A stretch of DNA of 21,262 bases, taken from contig LRSR01009389.1 in the NCBI GenBank assembly GCA_001579985.1, forward strand, positions 1 to 21,262, in the 5' to 3' direction. Both the position numbers and the translations under genes were made by a program. This DNA is from Hypsibius dujardini (taxonomy: Eukaryota; Tardigrada; Eutardigrada; Parachela; Hypsibiidae). Positions 1 through 9,300 of this stretch are shown one piece after another. Each line of letters begins with the position of its first letter. Position 1 is the stretch's first letter. The notes below the pieces were generated by a model. It was given only the letters and a program-made list of their open reading frames with translations, was not told the origin of the DNA and did no database searches.

Positions 1-304
1 GTATGAATCATGCAAATTGTGATCTTGTTTCGCAAGCTCCGGATTAGCGTTTGGTATGAATAGGTAGGTTAAAGTCACAGCTATCGATTGATATTGTAAG
101 ACTTGTTCACTCTGGCGGCGAAACGCGCACCAACGCCTTGTGAGGTCTTTCTAAACCCAGCGTCAGTTGGCTGTCCTCTAAGTGTCACCAGCGCAGCGAC
201 ATTTGGTGTTGATTGCGTAGAAACCTTTTAACGATTCCCCCTCAGATAATTAGAGTCGCGTCTCGACTGCCAAGGGGTGCCAACCCGAGCACCTCCCCTA
301 GGGG
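1..304. other. No gene seen, apart from the weak exon 9 remnant
   Basis: No supported open frame. By position this should be intron 8 and beyond of the decayed copy C. Confidence 0.4.
190..230 (-). pseudogene. Possible copy C exon 9 remnant
   Basis: The minus strand gives NVAALVTLR where copies A and B have YEAVVTVAK, in the right order below the exon 8 fragment and on the far side of the 305-592 foldback. The match is short and its donor is not conserved. Confidence 0.25.
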
Positions 305-592
305 CACCCCTGAGGATCCAGCCAGAGTTTAGACCCCCGAAACTGCCAATCGATTCCAAATTTTATTCTTAACAATAAGTTTATTTGGGGTTAAAGTAAA
401 TAATACCAAGTGAATATAGAATGTGTATTAAAAGTATTTTTTTCACATTCTTTCTATGATATTATACGTAAATTTACTTTATTTTGTTTGCCAGTTTTTT
501 CCTTAAACCCAAGCATACTTTTCACTAAGAATAAAATTTAAGATCGAATGGTGGTACCAGGGGTTTAGACATCTGTTGGATCCTCACGGGTA
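305..592. repeat. Foldback element with arms of about 130 bp
   Basis: The left arm starts near CACCCCTGAGGATCC and the right arm, reverse-complemented, near TACCCGTGAGGATCC. Both continue with GTTTAGACCCC-type sequence, AATTTTATTCTTA and AAAGTAAAT, meeting near 440-450. It lies in what would be intron 8 of the decayed copy C. Confidence 0.7.
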
Positions 593-621
593 CATATAAA
601 TAAATAAATAAATATAAATAC

Positions 622-690
622 CTCGTAAGGGGTTTTTGGTAGTCCGAAGTCCATAGCGCGACGCCGATGAATCATTTGTGAAGGTTGCTT
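622..690 (-). pseudogene. Copy C fragment: decayed exon 8
   Basis: The minus strand reads PSQMIHRRRAMDFG..KTPYE followed by donor gtattt. This aligns with EPSRLMHQRREIMFGDPITPYE and the gtatta donor of exon 8 in copy A, where the same exon/intron border is kept. The 5' half of the exon is not recognisable. Confidence 0.7.
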
Positions 691-856
691 AACTAACAAC
701 TTATGCGTAACTTATGAAGAACGGTGGTTGGCTTTGATCCAACTTCACACCGTGAAATAGCGCGTGTGTGTATTACGAATGACCGCGGAAGTTGCAGTTA
801 AAGTGGGGATGATTCAAAACGTCCATCATTTCTTGTAAGCTTGAGCACTGACTCAC

Positions 857-1081
857 TGCGTGAAAATTTTGCAGCTGCTGTTGATGCCCTTTGGGTCAAG
901 CTCTCCTCGACGGAATCCGGGATGATGTTGAGGAACTCAAACTCAGATCAACGCTGGTATAGCTGTTCCAGAGGGGCACGGCTTTCTTCAGTGCTTCGGA
1001 CTCGCCCCCGCTCAGCTGATCGTTGATGACAGGCAATGCTCTTCCTTTCGTAGTGCCTGATGAGGTCCAACAGTGACTTCC
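857..1081 (-). pseudogene. Copy C fragment: decayed exon 4 of a third receptor paralogue
   Basis: The minus strand aligns with exon 4 of copies A and B. It reads LIRHYERKSIA, a frameshifted stretch, RAPLEQLYQR, a stop, then SEFEFLNIIPDSVEESLT and AAAKFSR, ending at a conserved gtgagt donor (856-851). There is at least one in-frame stop and one frameshift. Exons 5-7, which should follow, are missing: only about 160 bp separate it from the exon 8 fragment. The plus-strand open frame over this stretch is its antisense shadow. Confidence 0.75.
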
Positions 1082-2217
1082 TTACACTTCGTACTTCAAG
1101 AGCTTTAAAAATAGATTAACCACTTACTCATGCAGAAGCAGTGTTGCAATGTCGAGGCATCTGCCGGTGAAGCGAGCATTCACATAACTGATTCTGACCC
1201 TCCGTACTTGCCTTCGCTGGAGCTTTGGCAAGTCATTGGGGGGGGGGGTAGGGGTGAGCATTTAAAATCAGCTCATCAGAGTAATCGGATTGTTTCTCTC
1301 GAATGACCTGAAACGCCTACGACAGATAACGATTGACCTTCTTCTTTTGGGCCTTCATATTATTTCGTGAACCTCATTTCGGTCAAACGAATCGTTTTGC
1401 GAAGGCACAGGAGCGATGGCAAGCTATGTTTGTGTGTAGCGGCTCCGATAGAACTTGTTGAACTATCTTGAACGCCCTCTGATGGCAGTTGTCATGATTG
1501 AAAAATCATGAGATATAAATGTATTATTATTTTTGGGTTGAACTTGCGCTGCCCCATTCAGGCTTCATTGCACGCGATGGATATATGAATTTGTATATAA
1601 TATGAAACTTCCAATAAGAAACTATGGATGGTTCAAGAGGATGAATAGTTTATTCAGTTAGGATCGGTCAGCGTTTATTCGGAATTCACTGACACCCCCA
1701 CATCTTACTTATATATAAAAAACTCTACTGAACACGTGTCTTCGTTTCTTTAAGGAATTTGTAATTTTCCAAGAAACAATTTACAAACCAACCAGTTAGT
1801 TGTCCGGTATAAATTTTGAAAATACTTGATGCGACGGAGATCTCTCGTTCACTTCCGAATTTGACTAAAAGAATCAAGCCCTTATTTCTACTTTTACACT
1901 ACTCTTGCTTGCTGGGTTGGCTTTCTGTTCTCGGCTCATGAGATAGCGAAAGGTCACGTCATTTCAATCAAAATCGAGTTTACAAAATAATAAAACACGA
2001 CGTTTTTTGTTTGGTAAACCCCAGAAACTCGCCATCAAAAGATTTCACAATCTGTTGGTTTGCAACAGAGCCTGAATTCTATCCAGCACTTTTTCGTTAA
2101 TTATGAAGATTTGAAACCGCTACACGTGGTTTCTACTTTAACGCCACAAAGTTGAGTAAATGCTTGTGGGGAGATCTTGTATATCGATTGTGGAGCTATT
2201 AGGGATAAAAGATATTC
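1082..2217. other. Gene-free stretch upstream of the copy C remnant
   Basis: Contains a 9-base G run near 1240 and the dispersed repeat at 1451. I see no exon matching exons 1-3 of the receptor, no recognisable protein and no inverted termini. Confidence 0.4.
1451..1484. repeat. Short dispersed repeat shared with 13750-13783
   Basis: Both places read CTTGTT, two or three variable bases, then ACTATCTTGAACGCCCTCTG followed by AT.GCA. The surroundings do not match. It may be a fragment of a larger repeat, perhaps of the retrotransposon that starts just below 13.6 kb. Confidence 0.5.
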
Positions 2218-2220
2218 TTA

Positions 2221-2756
2221 GAGACCATCCATTTATTACGTCAGTATTGGTTAGGGGGGTGGGGGTAAAAAAATACCTGACGAACTCTGACTGGACGGGG
2301 TGGGGGTAGGCCGGCGTTCTGACGTCAGCTTTGATGAACCCAGTAGGCTTAGAAATTATTAATTTTGGAATTTTTGCGGCAATTCCTAGTTTTTTCGAGC
2401 ATTACACATCACTTGAAAATACCGGCAAGGTGTTTCCCCAATTCCCCAAGGTGTTTCCTGATCGGTTTCTCCCCCCTCCAATTCGTTACGTCAGCGGCCC
2501 AAAAGGACCAGTTCCTGCTGATCTCGCTACAGACCTGGGAACGGACTGGCTGCGTAGCGATCTGGTGGAGGACAGGCCTGATTTGGAGTGATGAAGATAC
2601 ATTTCACGTTTTTCCTGTAATGGAAGATGTCTTTGGTTTCTGACGTCAGAAACTGAAGATCTACGGGGTGTTAAAAAAATTCTGACAAACTCTGACGTTA
2701 GAGGGGGGTGTCGGGTCGCCTAATAAAAATTAATGACGTATTAAATGGATGCTCCC
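2221..2756. mobile_element. 536-bp MITE with TTA target duplication
   Basis: The left end GAGACCATCCATTTATTACG and the right end in reverse complement GGGAGCATCCATTTAATACG are imperfect inverted termini. TTA lies on both sides (2218-2220, 2757-2759). The 3-bp TTA repeat is what PIF/Harbinger elements make, but the family is a guess. Two overlapping plus-strand open frames inside (2331-2643) show no recognisable protein. Confidence 0.65.
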
Positions 2757-2784
2757 TTAAAAGGCTGAAATGTGGAGACTATAG

Positions 2785-3157
2785 AGACTTGTAGTGATGT
2801 GGTGGTTTGATTCCAGTAGGCCTCCTCGGATTTAGATATATTTTCAAACACATCAGTTTTTCGTTCAAATCTGAGATTTGTTGAGGTCCAATATGAACTC
2901 CCCATTTATGAATACAAATGGAAGGTTCAAAACATTCAAGAACGGTTCAAATTTGATAAAAAACTGATGTTTGAACACGTTTTGAAACCCCGGGGCTCTG
3001 AAAATCAGACCCTAACACCCCCACAAGTTTCAAATGATCAGGGACAAAAGGTCAAATTCTAGGTTTAATCTTGGAAAAATTGCATTGTGCCCCTTTTTTT
3101 ACCCCCCCTGGCTCTACGATGAGGGTTCCTGGTTCCGACCTGTAAGGACCCTAAACG
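2785..3157. repeat. Left-truncated copy of the same palindrome downstream of copy A
   Basis: Matches 14155-14520 of the copy B palindrome, keeping the inner arms (CAAACACATCAGTTTTTCG with GATAAAAAACTGATGTTTGA) and the whole right arm to ..TTCCGACCTGTAAGGACCC. The outer part of the left arm is gone; the 2221-2756 element ends about 30 bp before the similarity starts. Confidence 0.7.
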
Positions 3158-3238
3158 AGCTTTTGCCGGCACCGCCAAGTTTTTGCCGCAGGGCTTACAA
3201 GACTCGAGTGGCAAAAATTATTCAAGACCATTGCGGCT

Positions 3239-3377
3239 TCAATTTTCAAAAGATAGTCGAAAAGAAATATCGTGTAGTCTTGTCGTGAAGGACTCCGCAA
3301 TGTCGGCTAGGCGCTCGAGGTCGCCGTGGTCAATGTACCAAAAACGGAAAGCGCCTTGACGTTGATTGCTTCGGTGC
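3239..3377 (-). CDS. Copy A exon 12: short cytoplasmic tail, 3' end uncertain
   Basis: With acceptor ttgtttgaag before 3377 the phase-2 end of exon 11 is completed (TG|G, Trp), and the frame reads HRSNQRQGAFRFWYIDHGDL, then ERLADIAESFTTR and a TGA at 3241-3239. Between copies A and B most differences over the first 28 codons fall at third positions of this frame, which supports it as coding. LWYIDHGDL resembles the juxtamembrane 'LW.I...DL' of receptor cyclases. After ESFTTR conservation fades and the two copies stop at different places, so the true C-terminus is unsettled. Confidence 0.5.
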
Positions 3378-6300
3378 CTTCAAACAAAATTCCATTTGCG
3401 ATATTACTGAAAGAACACATTTAACTCGCCACAATTTGGCGACAAAATCTCGATGTGCACGTACCAATAAAGGATTCCAGCAGCGAGAGTTACAGGTAAA
3501 CATGCCACAACAACCACAGCAGTAATGAGGATGGTCAGCCAGGTAGCTGACGGTGGGCAGTACTGATTTCTCATCCCGCAACGGGGCCGGTCCCGGATGA
3601 CCGCACCTTGAGCCCAGCGATCTGGGATGGTTGAAATGTTTTGTAGAACCTTGTCGTCGCTATTGTATGTAAGCAGTATCTGAAGCAAAAAATATTTTAA
3701 CAGAGTTGATTTTCAAAGCGGAAATTGAGAACAACATCTTACTATTTTCTCAAGTTGTCCCATATTTTTGATGATTACAAAAAAATTTTCGCATCGTTTT
3801 GTGGTTGCAAGAACTTTTGCTTGGTGGAATTTCAAGGGTTGGAAAGCAAGCACTGGCAAATTCCAGTTTCCCCGACTTTCACTACCAAAAAATAATTTTT
3901 AATACCAGCTTAAAAAAATTAACATTAAAATCTCTTAACATTACCCAATCTCAAATTTAATAAAAAAATGGATTGGCAATGGTAGAATTTTGTTTCAGGG
4001 GTTCAGGGGTGGTGCCACACAGTCCCTACCGGGTTCGGGAATACTTTTGAAACAAACTTAAATACATGATGTCTCGGTCATTACTGCTCCCTCGCCTCAA
4101 AATCGTTGCAACGCCTATTTATGTGAGCATCCACTACAGGTTGAAAAAATAAAATTCAATTTACACCTCAGAAAATGCAAGACAAAACCAAAGGCACACC
4201 CGATCTCAATGATGGCCCAGGTCACACCTTCATTTCCTACCAAATATAATTCGTTTCGGAAACCAAAACTTATTTTGGATAGCTCACCACAACAAGGCAG
4301 AAAACATATTTTATTGAGAGGGTGCTTTTACGAGAGACACAGTGCTCAATAACCTAACAGAAATTCGGCAATGTTTTGTCATTAAAATTGCCTCTTGAAA
4401 AGTGCTCTTCGCTTCGCGGTGCATAGCTTCTCTGTGTGCTGCATGCTCGCAACCAGTTTGATATCAATTTACTCTTAAGATGTTGGGCTGTCACACAAAC
4501 TAAATTTAGTTGAAACTAAAGACAAGCTGAATCAGAAGGAGTTGGAATCGAGATTTATGTCGTGTTAAATTCGATATAGCATAACGTCAACATTTTTTAC
4601 TTGGAACTAGTTTTGACAATGGGCTTTTGTATAGTGAAAGTCAGGAAAACGGATATTTTCTAGGATTGAAATTCCACACATAAAAGTTCTTGCGACCACA
4701 ACGGTGAAATAACTTGTAATCATCATAAATATTGGGCTTTTTGGAGAAAAAAATACGGTGTGATTCTGGGTTTCCGCTTTGGAAAAATCATCCCTGGTTA
4801 GTATTCCGGTAACCACGCTATCAATCCCATCTTCATGTACCTTGAAGGTATCGCTGTAAGCATCGTAGTATTGTACGGTGGCCAAAATGGAACGTATTCC
4901 GCCAGCCGCAAGGGTTATCGGTCGAAGGGGAAATTCGTATGTGCGGTTTGTCATTTTCTGCGTCATATAACGCCCACTAAACGAACGGGCATCACGTGAA
5001 TCGTACGATTCGTTCAGCACCTGTTGTAAGATATGCAAATTTGTAGGTAGGGTGAACTTCTTTGATTTCAGCCCGTTATTGGTAAATTTTCCCATTTAGT
5101 GGCATAAGCGACATAATTGGTATAATTCAGTTAACCATTTGAGCAAAGATGCTGTTATCAAACTGTATTTTGATATTGTTGAAGATTGTCGAAACATGTA
5201 AATTTGCTTTCATGTTTAAAGAATAAGTCAAAAAGTAGCAAGACTCAGAAAATCAATGACAAAAGTACTTTGTAAAGTGATACAAAAAAATTAGTTCTTT
5301 ACCCAAATTTGAATTAAAATAACCACACGATAACAGGCTAGGAAATTGTAATTTTTTTGAAACTTGCGAATCAGACGAAGAAACTGTATATGGGCAGTTT
5401 TCTATTACTGTATTTTCGCGTTAGACAGGGATAATCGTACTGGAGTGAAACGTGTGCACAGCTGCATGCAACGTACCCACAGCACAAAGCCGCGTGGCCG
5501 ATTAAACCTTCCACAGCTCAGACGCTGTCCCTGTCTAACGCGAAAATACAGTATTTAATTCTTGCTGAATCCGCAATAAGGTATCAGGCAAGCCCGCCAC
5601 CCCACCGATAAACCTATAGCGTTTGCATGATACCTGAAACACGAAGACAGGACACATACGTGGGGCACTCCAAAAGTCTTGGCACTTTGTCATTTATATC
5701 GCGACTAGAAGATGCGTTCCGATTCTGGTATTGCAAATATATAGATCAGCAAATTTTACATTATTTTGAGAGTTTTGCTAGATTATGGCCAAATGCTTAC
5801 AGGGAGGAACTTTCTCTAGCGGAGAGTTGTTGACCGCAGTTTAAAAGGGAACCTATGTCCAGCGGCTCACACGCGCCTCAGCCATTCCATGACGAATGGT
5901 CAGACTGTTTTCTTTATTGACGTGAACAGCCTAATCCGAGAGCTAATCAATACAATTGATTGATTGTGGTTTTCAACAGAGTGTCGGCATGTGTTCTAGC
6001 CGCCGTGCACACCAATCTTCTTTCTGAACTTTTATGAAGTACAACAACCTGCTGTAAGGGAAGTGTCTCTTCTCTTGTCTCCCGCAGTAGCGAAATTTTT
6101 CTTGTCTGCCTAAAAGTTCATTCAAAACAATTTAATATGCAGCCGCAATAGTATTGAGAAGTGTGTCTTCCAAATGAAACTCCTCTTCTCAGATCTCTGA
6201 ATGCAAGCTCGTCAAACTCGGATTTACCGCTTATGAAGCCATGATTTAGCTATCTATGTTGAATGATTCGAAAAGCAGTCGCTCGGTGCAGAGTGAATGA

Positions 6301-9300
6301 TCGAGTACCAAGACTTTTGTAGTGCCCCTCGTATTAGACCGTGTCATGGAGACCACATAACCTTACCTTAGCCACAGTCACGACGGCTTCATAACAGGTG
6401 ACTTCAAATTCGTTTCTCTACCAAATCAATCGTTTGAGCAATTTTATTTGATACGATGTGCAAGAGGCATTAAGTATAATACCTCATAAGGCGTGATTGG
6501 ATCGCCGAACATAATCTCGCGACGCTGATGCATCAGTCGCGACGGTTCTTCGAATTTTTTCCAGTCGATCGGTGGCGAACGGACCACAAGCACATGTTGA
6601 AATGCAGCCCGGACCTTCTGCAAACACAAGCAAAGAGCATTCGGAAAACTATCTCAAAGAGAGGATAAAAAAGTTCCACACTACTTTCGAAGGCACAGTT
6701 TTATCAAAAGCAAAATTAATCGGGCGAAAAAGCACAGCACTTTAATCTTACCACGTCAAGGGAATCATTGCGAAACCAACTGAGCGGAGGTTCACCAGGA
6801 ACTTCCATCTCGTAAAGATGCAGAAAAATCTGCGGAAAAGTCGTGGACAGAGAGAGAGAAAGTGTGTTTGGCACTATAACTACCATTGAGTTTCAATTTT
6901 AATATGAAAGAGGAGTGATCCAATGAGCTCACATAGTCTCCCTTCATCATTTCCAGATCGTAAGCGTCGGCCTTTGAATAATAAAAAAGCAAGAATAAAT
7001 ATGCACAATTGCTCGTCCGCTCACCAAATTACCATTGCGCGTCTCTGCGGCTCCCCCAATGTACAGCTCAGAATAACTGCCAAAGCAATGTGGAGCGAAA
7101 ACAGACGTCAGTATTGGAATATGAAAGCATTAAAGAGGTACAAGGTGACGGTTCGATGTGAAGGGATGTACCTCCCAATTATGAACGTATTAGTTTAAGT
7201 TCAGCAATTTAGAATAATTCTTTTCTGTTCGAAACTGGATTTGACCTTCACAAAGTAATGCGTTTCGTGCACTAAATCGTGTATACTTAAATACTGTTTT
7301 TTTTCCCTGAAATATACATTTGTATCTTAATCAATGTCTAGTTAAATTTTTAATTTAAATAATATCAATTTAGATTTTTCATTTTATATTTAATTTGTTT
7401 ACGGTGTGAAATAATTATTCTTATAGGCAAATGTAGCAGATGGAAGGGGGCGATAATAACGCAGGAATTGCCTTTTCGGGTACTCTAATAATTTAGTTAT
7501 GTTTGGGGACTCACCGCGCGAAAACTTCGTGGCTGTGATCAAGGCCCGGGTGAAACTCTCCTTGGAGGAGTCGGTAATAAAATTGTGAAACTCAAACTCA
7601 GACCGACGCTCGTACAGTTGCTCCAGCGGAGCACGGCACTGTTCGACATTGCGGTTTGCCCTGGAGGACCCACTCAGTTGGTCGCTGATGATGGCGATAC
7701 TTTTCCAGAGGTAGTACCTCATCACCGCTAACACAGTGGCACCGTAAGGCCCCGTGTCGGCCATGGCAAACGTTACGGTGCTGGGAAAGCGATCTGTATT
7801 GCGCAGGGATCCGTCAATGTTGGTACTGAAAATTCGACCTTGAGTAAATTTTAAAATTTCATATTTTCCCGTTAGCGTGAACTCACCATGACACGGCCAA
7901 CATGTCCATTTCTGAGAGAGAAGTAATTAATATTAACTATTTGTTATAAGTGCTTTGTCACGAAAATGAAAATGAGAGCCAACAGCAAACTAATACGAGG
8001 GGCACTCCAAACGCCTTGACTCTCGATTATTTACGGTATATCACGACTAGAAGGTGCGTTCCAATTCTGATACTGCTCGTATTTACAGTAGATCATCAAA
8101 TTTTGCATCATTGCTGAATTTTTTGTTGGATTACAGTCAAAGGCCTACAGAGAAGAATTTTTTCTGGCAGAGTTGTTGACCGCAGTTTAAACGTGAATTA
8201 TGTCCAGCGGCTCACAGAAGCCTCAGCCATTCTATGACAAATGGCTAGACTAGTTTTCTTGTTGGCCAAAACAGCCTAATCAGAGAGCCAATTAATACAG
8301 TTGAGATAAAGGATTCCGGCAAGACTAAGAAAAGGTAAAATTAATGGGCCGAATCGTGCAGCATGAAATCATCTTTCTGAACTTTTCTAGAGTGTAGCAA
8401 CCGGCTGTTAGGGAAGTGTCTCTTTTCTTGTTTCTCTCAGTAGCGAATTTTGTTTGTCTGCCTATAAGGCCATTTAAAACAACTTAATATGTAGCCGCAA
8501 TAGTATTGAGAAGTGTGTCTCCAAAAGAAACTCCTCTTCTCAGATCCCTGAATGCAAGCTCGTCAAACTCGGATTTTTCGCTTGTGAAGCCATGATTTAG
8601 CTACCTATGTTGAGTGATTCGAAAAGCAGTAACTTGGTGCAGAGCAAATGGCCGAGTGCTAAGACTTTAGAGTGCCCCTCGCACCTTCGTACCTCGAGCA
8701 AAATCTCCGAAGACAGCAAATGATGGACCGCACACTGCAACACGCCACAAAACTTTCATTATGGGTAATCACAGGTCGCTTACTTTGCAGCGTTTATTTC
8801 GCCATTTCAAACTCGCTAATCTCCATGATTTTAAAGCTGTGCGATGAGTTATTTTTCTCGGTTAACTGCTCGCTACAGTGGTCCCCACATTGTTCTCCAG
8901 TCACGTGCTTTTTACTGCTTTTATACTGCTTTTATAAAAAAATAAGTCAAACTCCGCCCCCAAATGCACACTTCCGGTCAAGCAAACTACACCCATTAAC
9001 CAATCAAAAACTTTCGACACTATGAATAATCAAAACATCAAAAATTACGGAGTGAAGTTGTGAACGTCGCTTAAGTCGTCCATAACTGCTGTCACTGTGC
9101 GCGAGTCGAATTCCTCGAGACGTCGATAAATAGTGCTTCGTCCAAGATCCTTGCCAACCAACTCTCGCAGCTGTCTACCAATGTCCTGTGCTGCGGCTTG
9201 GCGATCTAATTTGGCGATCGCCAGCAGCATGCAGTCGCCTATGGGTGAGGTTTTGCGAGGTGGGCCCCTTTTGCACATGTCGTGCGGCTATCCGGTGATA

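Noticed and set aside
2331-2643. Two overlapping plus-strand open frames
   Set aside because: They lie inside the 2221-2756 MITE, overlap each other and show no recognisable protein.
3193-3377. Kinase-homology or guanylate cyclase domain after the membrane helix
   Set aside because: I read all three frames below exon 12 in both copies and found no kinase or cyclase motif; conservation fades after ESFTTR and the palindrome follows.
4607-5095. Single-exon reading of the 162-codon open frame
   Set aside because: The first part lies before a conserved acceptor (..caacag) and the last part is intron 10: copies A and B differ there by 1-nt indels, while the 180 nt between the splice sites keep the frame.
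5364-5833. Two plus-strand open frames
   Set aside because: One is made mostly of the 144-bp MITE, the other of the left end of element M1.
5850-6000. Mariner transposase coding remnant in element M1
   Set aside because: TA flanks and end sequence suggest a Tc1/mariner-type element, but I could not read any transposase motif in any frame.
8672-9025. 117-codon plus-strand open frame
   Set aside because: Runs across the end of one transposable element, antisense of exon 2, intron and the start of the Tc1-like element, so it is a chance mosaic.
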